Below, piece by piece: positions 24,291-37,012 of a stretch of DNA of 64,000 nt (position 1 is its first letter; every line of letters begins with the position of its first letter). The stretch is from Psilocybe azurescens (lineage: Eukaryota > Basidiomycota > Agaricomycetes > Agaricales > Agrocybaceae): contig JAJIRX010000746.1 of NCBI GenBank assembly GCA_023853785.1, forward strand, positions 19,638-83,637. The letters run 5' to 3'. The notes beneath the pieces are model-generated. The model was not told the DNA's origin, searched no databases, and saw only the letters and a program-made list of their open reading frames with translations. The translations under genes and the position numbers were made by a program.

Positions 24291-27200
24291 GTAAATCGGA
24301 GGACAAGAGAGCGTCGATGAGCCCGTGGATGTTGTGAGCAGAAAGGAAACGTTTCGAACTTAAGCCAGATCGCAGTCCGCCAATCGAACGGGCCACATGT
24401 TTGCAAATTATTATGTAATTATCTCAAAACTCACGGACTTCGGACACCCCGCCTGCCTCGAGGCAATTGAGGCAGGGCTCGTGTTTTGATTTTCAATCCA
24501 GCCACTTCTTTTTCCTATTCCAGCATCCTGCACTCCACATCCTCTTAACAAGGCTACTATCATAGGCAGAATAGGGCATTCATCAAAAATGTCTCTTGTT
24601 AAACATATGTGCTCTAGTACAGCCAAGCTCAGTGCCAACACTGCTTTCCACCGACTCCAATAATAGCCAAACTCCGAGACCCTTCTTATTTCCCACCGAA
24701 ATGTTCTTGGGTGAGCCTGCACCCAGCGTCATGTTCTCTGCCAACGATGTAACGGCTTATCACCATCGGGAGAAAAATGCGGCCATGAATTTAGCGGAGG
24801 TATCATGGCACTTCCTTCTACCATCCCATCATGATTACCAACCAAGAATCTAAGCCAGCCAGAATGCTCCAGAATCGTAATGCGGCTCGTTATATATAAT
24901 TATGGAGGGACATCGCGGCTCGGCGACGTCTGGCGACACTGGGTATCTGATCCATCATGATGCATAGTGGGAGCTCCGAGTCTTTTACGCTTATAGTGCT
25001 TACTTGCACTCTCCTTATACCTATTCAGGACAGTGCTCAGGGCATGAAACCCGGACAGCCTCTGTGCATACCTATACGAGGCACGCGCGGCGCGCCCATC
25101 CCCCTCCAAACGCATCACATCTCGCAGCGGCAGCGCGCAGTGGAGTCAACGACGCGTTTACCGACCACGGCTCATTGCGATTTTCCAGAATTGTCGGAAA
25201 TTTGTCGTTTATGGCACCTCCTTCTGCGGTCCCACACCATTCCAATACATACATACATACATACCTGCCGTCAACCCGCCCATAGTTTTTGTATCTTTTA
25301 TAGATATAACATAATAAATACCTGGTACCGCCCCCTGGAGACAAGTCAGGCATAACACACACCGTCCTCGAGCCTCGAGGGCCTCGGCACCTCGCCAGAA
25401 CTTCTCAGAAGTGTAGCGCGGTAGGCACTTGATCATTGATGGACAATCTTGCACGCAACTCGGACGATGCCTCAAGCTCCAGCCGAGACAACTACAGCCT
25501 CAGGAAGCTTCAGGACCGGTGCCGGCAATAATATGGAAGGAGCTGCCAGCCACGTTCGCCGCACGCCGTCTTCGAAGAATCGAAAATCAATCACATCCTT
25601 GCACGGCGAGCGCTTCGTGGCTCCACAAACATGGCTTTGTGTGCCTTAAGGCTCCAACCAAGGCCCAACCGCTACATTAAAACCTCAAGGAAAGTCAAAA
25701 ACAAAAATGGCTTGCATCTATCTGATACATATGTGATATGATTTGATATGATCTACCGACTCTATTTCACGCGTACTTGCTTGAGTAATTCTGGTATATT
25801 TAAAACATGAACCCGTTTGCCTGCCTCAATGCAGTTAGGCTGGCTGAGTGGGCCACTGGCCAGGGTTTAATTAATTGCTTGCACTCACACAATGCCTGCT
25901 CAGTGTTGTCTTGTGATCGGTTCTTTGCTTACACGGTAGTTACACTCCGCCGCCGCATAGCTACGTATGCCGAAGATCTATCAGAATCAGAATTCATATA
26001 CGTGACATGGCGTGGCCCTGAAGCAGTTTTCGCTGATCATTTCAGGCATCAAAACGAGTGGGTAAGCGCCTAGTAGCGTTCGATTCGGTCAACGTCCAGC
26101 TCTGAGTGTCCTCGCAAGTACTCATGTCCTATGTCTTCAGTGAAAAAATCAAACACCAGTTCATAACTTAAATAGGATACACCCCGGTAGTGATACCATC
26201 ATAGTCTTTCCAGAGTATGATGTCGAGATAACTTATACCCATGGACACCCAAGTCCGAGTACAGTCCACCATCATTCTCCCTCATATAAGTACCCACTAT
26301 AGCCTACTACAGCCTACAAGAGCTACCCACAGTAGCACACAAATATACATGATATCCGGTTCTATTTTTATTACCACTATCATCAGAAGTATCTCATAAG
26401 ATAAAGAAAAAGAAAAACGACCGCCACTTTTGAACCCCATTTCCAGTGGCAAGCGTAGCCTGAGCCCGTGTTCCGATTCCGAGCATGACCAACTTCAGGC
26501 TTCGGAGTAACGATAAGATGCCGGCTAAAACATACTTGCCTACATATAGCTGATCGATTAGATTCCCTTAATAAAAGCAATAGGGTTTCTACGTATAAGC
26601 TCCTGTGGCCTGGCATCGAGCTCGAGCGAGTTCATCTCCGAATTTTGAAATTAACTCAACTTTAATATATGATTCAAACATTCCGTCCGCCCGTCCGTCC
26701 GACGTCTAGCATGGCGCACGTTTACGATACACCTCTCTTTCCTTCGACGATCGACACCGGTGTAAGTAAGTAATTAAAGCCCATCCGTACCATACATACC
26801 CCAGCGTCCCCGAAAGCCCGGAAACGCCACCCAGTAAATTGCGGATCTATCGGTCCGTTCTGACTAATAGCAATTCAACGTACTGACGACTAACTCTCAA
26901 AATATTCACCCCAAAAACACATCCAAAGCCACCGGCTGACGCATCAAAGCTGAGGGACCTCTGAATGATAATCAATTCTATGTCACTCACCCGCTGTCCA
27001 GTGGACTGTGGATTGTAGATTGTGGACCAGAGGGACTTCGAGGCTTCTTGAATGTGAGTCTATCATCATGATGTAGTGTGTAAATGTATATATTCAAGTC
27101 CTGCTTCTATACTCCCACTGTAATGGCATCATTTACTTCCGTTTCCTTTCCTTCAGAGTAGGTCCATTATCCTGGACTACAATGAACGGGGACGAGTCAC

Positions 27201-28148
27201 AGTAACGCCCGGACGACAGAACAGGACAGAATAGGATAAATAAGAGTATCAGGGGTCGGGTTAAGGACTGCCACCCTTTAAACTTGAAAACTTGACTTGC
27301 TCTAAGTCTGTAAGAGTTGCCCATTGGAATTTGAATGACTTCATTGAACCAAGCACCCTTTCAACAAGTTATCGATTTAATTGAAAACTTCACGGTCCTT
27401 GATTGGCGGACATACATATCTGGCAGGGCCTCAGGGCCTCATCCCTCTTCATCCTCGCCCACGTCCACGTCCACTCTCTTGTGCCCCTTGCTTCTTTGGT
27501 TAGACGATTGGAGGATTTGATAATGGGACGTAGTATAGTGGGACGTCATCGTAGGAAAAAGGGCTCGGTGGGAGTGTAATTTATCCAGTCAGTGCTCTGA
27601 CGCTCCTTGGAGCCTAGTCTGTGGAATGGGCTGCAGCTCAAATGCGTTGTATGCGCTGACGATGACATGATGCATCCATCCAGCACGCCACCGTGTGCGA
27701 CATCGGTGGATCATCCGAGTCTGAGTCCGAGTCCCGATGAGATTTCCATTCCCATCAACTTGGTCATTCTTCATGCATGAACATTTTCGAAGGAGAATCC
27801 CACAACAGGCTTCAAAAACCCATTTGGAGATTTACAGTAAATCAAAATCTGTGATTAGCCAGCTCTTCCATTGTTCCTTCATTGACCATGACCATGATCA
27901 TGATCGAAATAGTTCAGGTGACGAGTAAATACTAGAAGAGGGAGGATCTTCTGGTTACATGAATGCAATTCTTCTCGGGTGCTCTACCTGTACATGAAAA
28001 GTAAGTACAAGAAAATGGAAGATCGTCTGTTTAAACGATTGTAAATGTTTTCGGGTACTCTACCGAATGATTCTTCCGCTGCGCTGCGCTAGCCCATCAA
28101 AAGCTGTAGCTGCCAGTCTCAAATTTTATGTACGAGCTCCGCGCTCGA
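24291..28148. other. Gene-poor 3.9-kb region
   Basis: No supported gene. It contains the CATA microsatellite at 25247-25264, short GC-rich palindromic bits near 25365-25390, and several open frames without motifs. It may include the promoter of the Ser/Pro-rich gene and the 3' flank of the MFS gene. Confidence 0.4.
25247..25264. repeat. Tetranucleotide microsatellite (CATA)n
   Basis: About four and a half tandem copies of CATA. Short, with no sign of function. Confidence 0.8.
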
Positions 28149-30363
28149 TCAATTGTTATCCGCCGTAGAAAATCCTACATCAACCACCGCGCGCAAGCGA
28201 TCTCCGTAACGTATCGTCCCCCACAGCAGACTGAGTAAAAACAATTAGCTAAATTCTCCGAGAATCAAATAATGCTTGCTTACATGAATCCTATCCACGC
28301 CAGAACCGCCGCGACCGCATTAGTTACGACCACGCCGTACGCATCGATCATGGGAAGAATGCCGGCAACGGCTAATGCCATTGCGATTGAGCGGAAGCCA
28401 CTGCAAATTTGGGATATGAGAATGATATTAAATGGCAGAGCGATATTAGAGCTTAATTCCTATAGTAGATAGGGGTCCGAGTGGAAGTTTGGGAGGAAGG
28501 AAAGAACGTACTTGCCAGCTGCGCTCGCTTCAGCGCTTCGAGAGTGCATTAAATCTACAATGTATGCCGCCGATGGACTCAGTACGAAATCGACCTAGGT
28601 AATGCGAAGAGCATGAAAGAAAACGCGATATCAGTTAGTCAAGAATTCAGACCCTGTTGAGCTTGGACTGGACTAATAAAGTGCTGGAAATGAATTGGAC
28701 TCACACCAAGTCCGTTGAAGAATAGACATATAAGATTTAACACCAGTCCCACCCTTCCTGGAACATATTCTGTTAATAGTCCAGAACCCAGGACTGATAA
28801 CGGGATGAAGATAAGAGCGCCAATTAGTGTCGCTCGCAGTCTATCCTCCGGGTACCACACCCCGCCTCGCGATTTCCTATAGTAAATAACAACCTTGTCA
28901 GAGATGGTGCCAGCCAGAGGGGCTCCGACTAGACTGAAAATGAATACGTGGATTTCCTTGATGAAGGAGATCAGACTTGCTCATGTTCCCAATACCGCAT
29001 GGTAGGAAGCAGGCACCGATGAGAGCTTCGTTGGTGATGTTGTATTTTGCACCCTGCGAGGATGATCAGTACCCTGGCAGCTTAGGGAAGCCTATATGCC
29101 TACGATGGTGTATGCAATCGGGACGAGCAGCACTAATAAGTGACGGGCGACCGATTAGCGCCTCCCCCTTTAGTAAGTACGTTGATTTCGTACCATAGTC
29201 CGTTAACAAGGTAAACATCCCTGCCGTAGTCTAAGCTACCTTCTATCAGCAAGACCATGGAGAAAACCGTTAGAGGAAGCGACAACGCACAACAGCCAGC
29301 AAGTTTGGACTTCTCATTATCCACAGAGGTTTAAGGGGATTGATCAAAATCGGCCTCCATGTCGGAAGCGAAGTGGGATCGGCCTTGTCCACCCCTCGCT
29401 CGCCAGGGTGATACGTTTCAGGGAATATAAATAGAGCAACGAAGAAGACCAGGAGGCCACACAACCCAAGCCACATCTGCATGATACGCCACGAGAAGTA
29501 GTGCGCTGCGACGCCTAGAGAGGTTACAAACGGATCATATGAATTAATATCCACTGGGATGCTATCAGATATCGTGTTCGTACCTCCAGCGAGGGGCGCT
29601 AATGCGGGACCTAATAGTACGGCCTATACCGAAATAAAAATAAACTACATTGTAAATGGCATGGTCCTGAGTCTTCCAAGATATTGAACTCACCGCGAAG
29701 AAAATACCCATAGCTTGCCCTCGTTCTTCAAGCTTATAAATATCCCCAATGACGCCTGACCCGACAGCCAATCCTGGAGATGCACCAAGTGCTTGAACGA
29801 TTCTCCATACCATGAGTTGTGGTATATTTTGCGCCGAAGCAACTCCCATGGATCCTATGAAAAGGAGGGGTGTTCCGACGAGGTATACGGGTTTTCTGCC
29901 ATCTGAATCCAAGTATCAGTCACCTGAGAGATACAGTTATGACTCGGGTTCGTCTTACAGAAAGCCGAGTATGTTGCACCCAGGAGAGAGCCTAAAGATG
30001 AGGCCAATATTGACAAACTCACAGCCCAACTGGAAATATGGTTCGACATTCAGGAAACCAAAATTTTACGTGACAACTCACCTGACCACAATCCCATTCG
30101 AATTCAGGTCTTTTGCGATTTGTGGGATGGAAGGAACGAATGTCCCCGAGACAAACACTGGTACAAATAAGTTGTTGGTGTCCCGCAAGCTTCATAAAAA
30201 AATTATGGTCTGGAGAAGACGTACGAGGCAGAAGACCCGTAATGGAGACAATTGCAAGAATTACCCGCTTTTGGGCTGGTTTGAAACGAAGGTACACTTC
30301 CTCATGCTTGATCTTGACGAGCAAAGGAGTTGCCTCAGAGTCATTACCAGTATTCTGCGTCAT
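28149..30363 (-). CDS. MFS transporter, DHA1-like drug/polyamine type
   Basis: Twelve-TM major facilitator protein spread over about 12 exons, read without a frame break. The cytoplasmic N-terminus (MTQNTGNDSEATPLL) precedes TM1-TM2, with SGTFVPSIPQIAKDLNSNG and WAVSLSILASSLGSLLGATY. The MFS signature loop DGRKPVYLVGTPLLFIGS follows, then QALGASPGLAVGSGVIGDIY (motif C-like antiporter region), FPETYHPGERG in the central loop, and NMIGAPLAGTISDKVVIYYR in the second half. The last exon, after a GTAAGC donor, gives TIRYGDRLRAVVDVGFSTA and ends at 28149. One intron (28929-28980) uses a GC donor. Expected in the plasma membrane as an H+ antiporter; the substrate cannot be told. An earlier ATG exists at 30444. 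Confidence 0.8.
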
Positions 30364-30444
30364 TCCTTTGACTTTCACGCGTACTGGAGGGATCCAAGTG
30401 AAGAGTCTTGAAAATCCACCAAAGGTATACAAGGAAGAAATCAA

Positions 30445-31134
30445 TGAGTCACAAAATCAGCATTCGTTTACTTATAAGTGCCTTAGCGGCCTGTCAGAAT
30501 TTGGCCAGATTGTGACGATAAATTGCGAATGATTGATACTCGATCAAATCGAGTCATCTCTATTTACGGCATTCCAATTTCCGGGATCTGAAGACGCTGA
30601 CCGGATGTCAGTACTTTGAAGCCAATCTCCGTATGACCCGTATGTGTCGGTCTTATATTGGCTTAGAAAACGACCAATTGTACTCAGTACTTGACTTCAG
30701 TTTATTCCAATAATTGCAACGTTATGCCAAAGCGAACGTGTACCACACTAGTGCAGAGCATCTCCTCGGAGGATACTATCAATAGCATTTATGACAAGGG
30801 CTTCTAGGCTGCACAGAATGCTCATTGTCAAATCTCCTTGAATCATCATACAGTTGCCATTTACTATTTTAAAGGCTCATAGTCAGTATTGGAAGCCTAT
30901 CAACAAGCTCGAAAAACTGAGGCTTGTGCAAACTTGAACCCGCTGTACCTGTTATGATTTATATAACAATTGGTGTATTGATCCGTGAATACACGCTTAA
31001 GACGTATCAAGTACTTAGATAAGAATATAATCTAACTTAAGCAAGGCGACTAGTATCGCAGCAGGTATCCTTAGAACTACGAAATATATCGAGTAATACG
31101 AATAAGGGTGATTCAGCAGTAAGAGAAAGACTTC
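30445..31134. other. Intergenic, AT-rich
   Basis: No gene or RNA recognised. It includes the likely promoter of the minus-strand MFS gene and lies next to an inverted-repeat element. Confidence 0.4.
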
Positions 31135-31604
31135 CAGCTAAATGCAAAAGGTAGACGTTTTAAAAAAACGGACGTGCGCCTTTGTTTACCATAAACAACC
31201 AGATATGGCATGTTCCACAGAAACCATGACGCAGCATGTCCTCGACCTCATTGCTCCACGTTCCCCACTTCGCTTGACCTCTGGCCTCTTCCTCAATACA
31301 GTCCACTATATCAACGCAATATATCAATTGTTGACCCTATCGGCGGCGAGAAGCCTACGTAGATGGATTGCAGTATAAAGGCCAGAATATAGAAAAAATT
31401 GACCATCGTTGTAGTTATAGTGTATACCGTAGTACGGCGCATTTACCGTAAATGGTGCCAAATAATGCTGCTCCACTATGTCGCCACTCTGCTCCCCAAT
31501 ACTGACCTCACTACGCATCAGCTCTGCCTAAATACGGGTATTTATACAAACAAAGGCGCACATCCGTTTTTTTTTAAAAACGTCTACCGTTTTGCATTTA
31601 GCTG
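31135..31604. mobile_element. 470-bp element with imperfect terminal inverted repeats (MITE-like)
   Basis: The left end (31135-31187) starts CAGCTAAATGCAAAA and runs through GTAGACGTTTT, a poly-A run and CGGACGTGCGCCTTTGTTT. The right end (31548-31604) is its reverse complement with a few small differences, ending TTTTGCATTTAGCTG. The interior has no coding capacity. No convincing target-site duplication was found by eye. A non-autonomous DNA transposon is the simplest reading. Confidence 0.65.
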
Positions 31605-32664
31605 TCATGCAGTTCGCGGTTCAGAAGCTTGGGACTTGAACAAGTCCAAGTCTTATGAAAGTCTTGCAAGTGTTCACATGAAAATTGGTGGCGAGAAAAT
31701 GAATTAAGATCCTTCCAGCCTTGTTTGCGCTCACTTAATACAGTAAAGTAATTCTACAGCTATCTACAGCTATCAAGCATGTTCTACGAGACTCAACACT
31801 ACTAGTTTGTTAACTGGCCGAGGTCCAATACTCGTCCTATTCTGAGCAGACGCACCAATGCTCGGTCATCGGAAATGCTTAAACAGGCGTTGCCGTGTTT
31901 ACGTCGAGCGCCTTCCTCCTGGAACGTTGCTGTTCGTATTTTAGGAGTAAATCACATGATAGCTTGCAAAAAGAAAGTGTGAATGAGTCGGTCTTGAGCC
32001 GGAATTTGGAGTGAGGGCGAAGGGATCTACGGAATGTGGATATTCGGCTGTACTGACAGGTCACTATGACGCACATTTTTTCAACCCTGCGGCTGCCACT
32101 GACCCATTGGCTACCCCATGACGTATAGATGTGCCACTTGCAATGTGGTGTCGGGACTAACTTTCTCTAAAGGCTCTACTGACCGAGCTACTTAGCAGGT
32201 CAAACATAGATGGGCATCAAAATAAAGAATTGACAGGCACATCAGTTCAATGGCACGAAGCCTGACTGCTTTTGCGGTCAGCCCTGAGTGCGGTATTCTG
32301 AACACTAGGAGACTGGAAGCAAAACATTTGGTTGAGCGTTATTTAAACAGCCTCAGGTCCACGCCACGATATGCCGCGATCTCAGAACTGGATGAAAGGT
32401 AGTTGTAAGCAAGATGAAATTCGGGTGGAAGGTATTGGAAAGACGGTGGGAAGCGATATCCAAAAGCAGTAATGATTTCCATTTCCGGGGATTCAAATTC
32501 AAACCCATTCCGCGTCGTTTTGGCATCGTGGGCATTTTGTCCCTTTGTCAACCTTTCAGGCAGCATATACGGTATGTATTCTTATTTTAATGGGGTCTAT
32601 GAACTTTACAAAACTCTAGCATGCTTGAAATAGCCTGAGGAAGGGCAACCTTGAAGCGACTACG
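31605..32664. other. Intergenic, upstream of NCA2
   Basis: No gene supported; short frames at 31879-32076 and 32339-32566 (minus) lack motifs. The NCA2 promoter must lie here. Confidence 0.35.
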
Positions 32665-35185
32665 ATGCCTTCGGAATTCGTGGATCACTTTACGCGTTCT
32701 CTGGAGCTTTCGACATCGAGACCGACGTCGCCTTCCGCATTCAATACGGATGGCTCTGAATTACACCCCACAGGCTCGAATGCTGTTGCATTATCACCAC
32801 CGTCAACGAGAAAACCGGCGCTACACGCCCTGTTGGTGTCGTTGAATCAAAACAGGGTTTCCCTGGACGATATCCATCGAAGTCTTCCTACCTTGCAGGT
32901 ATTACTGGGCTCAGGAAATGCATTCACAACCACAGATACAGAACGAAGGGTGCCTGATGCAGAAGAAGAGGCGCTCGAAAAAGCTATCATTGGGAAACTG
33001 ACAGTGTCGTTGTACTCCGATGCGTTGGACACGTTCATCGCCCAGGCTACTCAAGTAGAGGCGGAAGCGGAATGGTGGTCTGACATCGAAAGCTCGCGTC
33101 TTCGAGTTAGTTTATATCTCCTACAAAGTACGTCCAGCCCAGTGTCTGTTCAATAACCAATTCACAAACAACGTTCGGTTTATAGCACTTCCGGTGCGCA
33201 TCTACAACGTAATACGGACTATCTTGAGCATGCTGCGTTCTCACCAGCTTCCTTTAAACTTATCTACGCTATCGCCTTCTTCATTACGCGCCCTTTTCTC
33301 CTCCTCCACCTCACCCTTCAGCCTTCGACCAGGTCTTCTTACGACAACCTTTTTCCCCACCTGAAGCATCAGCAATCACTAAGTCTCTCGGTTCTCTTGC
33401 CTACATCACCCTCAGCCTCTGGAGTAGATCTCGAACTTGTAGGATCAACCAACAGAGTCCTCCTTCGTTTGCGTCGAGCTCTCAATCATGTTCTTGGCTC
33501 AGCAAATTCGACATTCCGGTTTTTTAGTTTACCACTGGAGTTGACTAAACAAGAATGCCGATACAACCAGAAAGCCCTGGAAAGGATCCGAGATGAACGT
33601 GCGCATGTTCTCGGGGAGCTTGCGCAATTACGCATACCGCTCGCGGGTCTCGTACATGGTTCAGCAGGCATCAGAGTAGATTCGTTGGCTACTCGAGAAT
33701 ATACGTCCTTCCTTGATACCCTCACTGGTATCTTAACACCTTCCTCGTCACCTTCATCGACCTCCGTATCCCATTCTCCTATCCTCCCTCTCACAACGCT
33801 CTCGCAAACGCTCCCAACTCTCACCGTCAACCACATGCAATCCCTTAAAAACCAAAACCTCCTTCGCCCATCGACGCTAACGCGAATCTGGCCGCGCCTT
33901 CTCGTACTCCCAGCTCTCGCGCTGTATATCTACTCCTCCCGCGAATCATGGGTTCCTGCAATCATCGACATGGTAAAAGATGCGGAGGATACTGTCCGTG
34001 GATTTGTCCAGGGCTGGTTGGTGGAGCCTCTATTGGGTGTGCTGCATACCGTGCGGGTAGGTGGGAAAGGCGACGTCCTGGTCAGCCAGGAAGGCGTCAC
34101 AGCAGATCTCGAGGTACGAGCCTATATTACTTGTCCTTCGAATATTTCAAGTCATGTTTCATTTAATTACAGAGCCTTGAACGTATGACGCTGTCCCTTG
34201 CGCGAGATGCACTTCAGTACACGCCCTCGCAGCTCGAAAGGCTGGCGCAGCAAGTTAGGCTGGGAGACTTGACACCCGTGATGCAGATCTACGAAGAAGA
34301 CATCCGCACGCCGCTACGATCGGCGCTCACTGGGACGCTCCTGCGGAATGCGTTTATCCAGGTGCAAAGGCTAAAGTGCGTCGATTTGTTTCTCTCCTTC
34401 CTCATAGCTGATATTGTCATAGGTTGATATCGACCAAGCGCTCGCTGGAATAGACCGGCTTCTGAAATCGCAAGAGCTGACATTCGCATTCGTCGGCGTC
34501 GCGCCTTCCCTGGCTATCGTCTGGGCGTTCTTTGGTGCCACCGGTCGATTATTGCAGAATACCAAAGGCAGTAGATATGGTGGAAATAGAAGAAGACGAG
34601 GCGTGTGGGAACGCATGCGGTGCGTTTTTCCATTTTAAAAATGCTCATTTAAATAATGCTGTACAACCCTTCAGACGAATCGAACGCCTCTTAATCCTCC
34701 AGCCCTCCGAAAACTCATCCTCCTCACTCTCCCCAATCGCACCGCTCCCAACGGGCCTCCTTATACTTTCATTAACGCGACTACGATCGTATGCTCTCGC
34801 GCACTTGCCCTCGAACATTCAGACGGCGTTTCTCGAAGATCTGGGAGATTTAGAAGATACTCAGCTGGGAAGAGAAGCAAAGTTGCGGGTTGTGGAAAGG
34901 ATGTGGAGATGCTGGGGCCAGGGTGGGAAGCTATTATCAGATATTAGTTATGCTTTAGCCGACAGCTGCACCAGGCATATGCGGTTAGCGCAAGGTGGCT
35001 TCGTACGACAATCTCTCCCTGCACACTTAAAGATTGTTGGAGATGGCGAACATATGATCAATCCGATTGTTGTTGCCTTTGTCTATACGGAAAAAGTACG
35101 CGTAGAGAAGGAAGACGTGTCTGTGATTAGCGCCGAAGGCATTCACTGGAAATTTGCAAGAAATATTTGGCCAAGGATTCAGTAA
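32665..35185 (+). CDS. NCA2: NCA2-like mitochondrial protein with DUF6593-like C-terminus
   Basis: NCA2 proteins are mitochondrial membrane proteins linked in yeast to expression of the mtDNA-encoded ATP synthase subunits 6 and 8. Here the N-terminus is MPSEFVDHFTRSLELSTS. A charged helix LTKQECRYNQKALERIRDER precedes a hydrophobic region, IWPRLLVLPALALYIYSS. The hallmark block QVQRLKVDIDQALAGIDRLL, with SQELTFAFVGVAPSLAIVWA, is split by an intron beginning at 34377, and the helical end is RLRSYALAHLPSNIQTAFLE and RVVERMWRCWG. Four introns fit well. Around 33355-33358 (C4) the frame changes: either one C is missing (giving FFPHLKHQQSL) or an atypical intron lies there. The last 60-70 residues do not look like NCA2 but like DUF6593 (IVVAFVYTEKVRVEKED). 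Confidence 0.85.
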
Positions 35186-36080
35186 TAAAAGAGAAGAAGC
35201 AACTGTCAATAAAGTAACTTATTCCAGCAATCTGCAAAATGGTAGGCCGTTTCCATTTTTTGCGTCCGCCTCTATTTGGCTAGAGCCTCATCCAAATGTT
35301 CCGCATCTGAATCATGGCTTGCATGCCCACATCAGGTGAACGCCGACTCAGAGTCCTAGGTTCTTTCAATCTTTCAATCAGTTATAACAGTGTCTGTCCT
35401 TCCATTCTTTGAGTAGACTGCACCCGCTGGCACTCTAAGCTGTGGATCAATATTTCCTCTTTATCATCGGCTGCTGGATTTTTGAGCATGCATTCGGAAC
35501 ACCCGCACCACTTTGAAAGTTGAGGGTAGTGGTAATGAGGATTTTCATAATTTGGGTTAAGTGAGGAGGATAATGAGGATGATACAATCAACAAACATAG
35601 CTTAAAAATGTTGATCTTCACGTAGGGATTACAGTAGAACAGCATCATCGTTGCAATAGAATGCGCGGGGTTAGAGCTTCGACTGATATGGACTCAAACA
35701 TGAGATATCCCAACCAAAGGCAGATTGGGTCTATCAATCCGTTCGATAATAGCATGGCCTGCACCGACAACCGACGCTCTTTGGAGTCATAAAGGGTATA
35801 AAAAGCGGGGTATACAGCCTACGCAAGTCATGTAAATGTATCAATCGTTTTGCACTTACAATGAGAGAAGGGACTAAGCCACCCACCATGATAGCGCCAA
35901 AGAACACGATCCTCATCTGCTCGAAAACGTTGAGCATGCTATGGCCGATGCTTACTGGCATTGGGCACCAGCTTCAGCAAATCATGTGCCTAGCACATTG
36001 GACACGCATCAAGGACTATACATGTCCCCAATAGTGCAAAGACAACGACCTTCATCAGAGTCGACGGATGATAGAATTAA
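35186..36080. other. Intergenic
   Basis: No complete gene. A weak minus-strand hydrophobic frame at 35734-35961 has no partner exons. It may contain lost 5' parts of the truncated PP2C-like gene, but no PP2C N-terminal motif was seen. Confidence 0.35.
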
Positions 36081-36547
36081 ATGGCCATTACCGACGTGGA
36101 CAGCAATATCATGGAGGCCGCCCTTTCGAACCTCAGGAAAATAGTAGATCCTCGGCAAAGAACCTCGGTGATAGGCTTTTATAACACAGAGGACCGTTCA
36201 CTCTGCATCTCTATGACGGAGATTCTCGTGTGGTGCTTGGCAGGCAAGTTCGCAACGACTCTACAAGCTCAGAGCAGAGAACTGCAAGAAGATCGTATGT
36301 CTACAAGACGGACATCCTCACAGGAGAAATCAGCTTGCCTGATCCCAGCGAGTCAGCGGTGGTCTCTGGAGCCGAACCTATTATCACATACAGAGAAGGA
36401 ATACAACTAGGCGATTTTGTCGTAGGCGCTTCCAAGGCATTTGGGACTGTCTTACAGGGGAGGAAGTGGTCGGGCTGTTGGAATATGACTGGATGCTCAT
36501 GGCGTAAAAGAATGAATTCGACTTGCTGGATCAAGACTAGAGACTGA
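36081..36547 (+). pseudogene. Truncated PP2C-like phosphatase fragment
   Basis: Reads DVDSNIMEAALSNLRKIVD, GFYNTEDRSLCISMT, then in another frame GDSRVVLGRQV, and IQLGDFVVGASKGIWD followed by LTGEEVVGLLEYD in a third. These match the middle and C-terminal words of PP2C phosphatases (TGDSRAVLGR and LASDGLWDxL). The gaps close with one extra base at G2 36218-36219 and G2 36436-36437. The first half, with the metal-binding DGH motif, is absent. The stretch between GDSR and the DGLWD-like word is much shorter than in the paralogue at 39-40 kb. The metal-binding Asp of DGLWD is replaced (SKGIWD). A dead or decaying copy is the best reading. Confidence 0.6.
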
Positions 36548-37012
36548 AATTGTGGTACCAAGGTAAGCATCTCTTCGTTCGTCAATTCTCCCTGTGGGGC
36601 GCAAATCCGATATTGTAGGGACATACCAGCCCTCAGATCTACCGGCACTGTACCTTGACGATTTTAAAGACACCACGGTCGTGTAGAACAGATGAAATAT
36701 CGAAGAGGTTCGTCTGCAATAAAACCGACATAGTCACCTCTTAGGTATCTCTTCCGGAACGCCCTCTGCGGTGCTGATACAGAGCGAAGAAACGCCCTCT
36801 TTCTCAATGATACCACGCCGACATCTGAGCGAGTCAAATCCGTTAACATATACTTAATTGTGGGTATCAACTCTGCAATTGTATTAATACCTGTTTACTC
36901 TTTATAGGCGAGATACATATTTCTGTTTTCTCCTTTGATTAAATGCTTTGGATGTATCCACGCGCTCATACTCGCCTTCCACTGGTGTTCTCGCCATAGT
37001 TTTACGCGCGGT

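Noticed and set aside
31135..31604. Tc1/mariner assignment through a TA target site
   Set aside because: A TA occurs near both ends but lies within the inverted repeat itself, so it is not evidence of a duplication.
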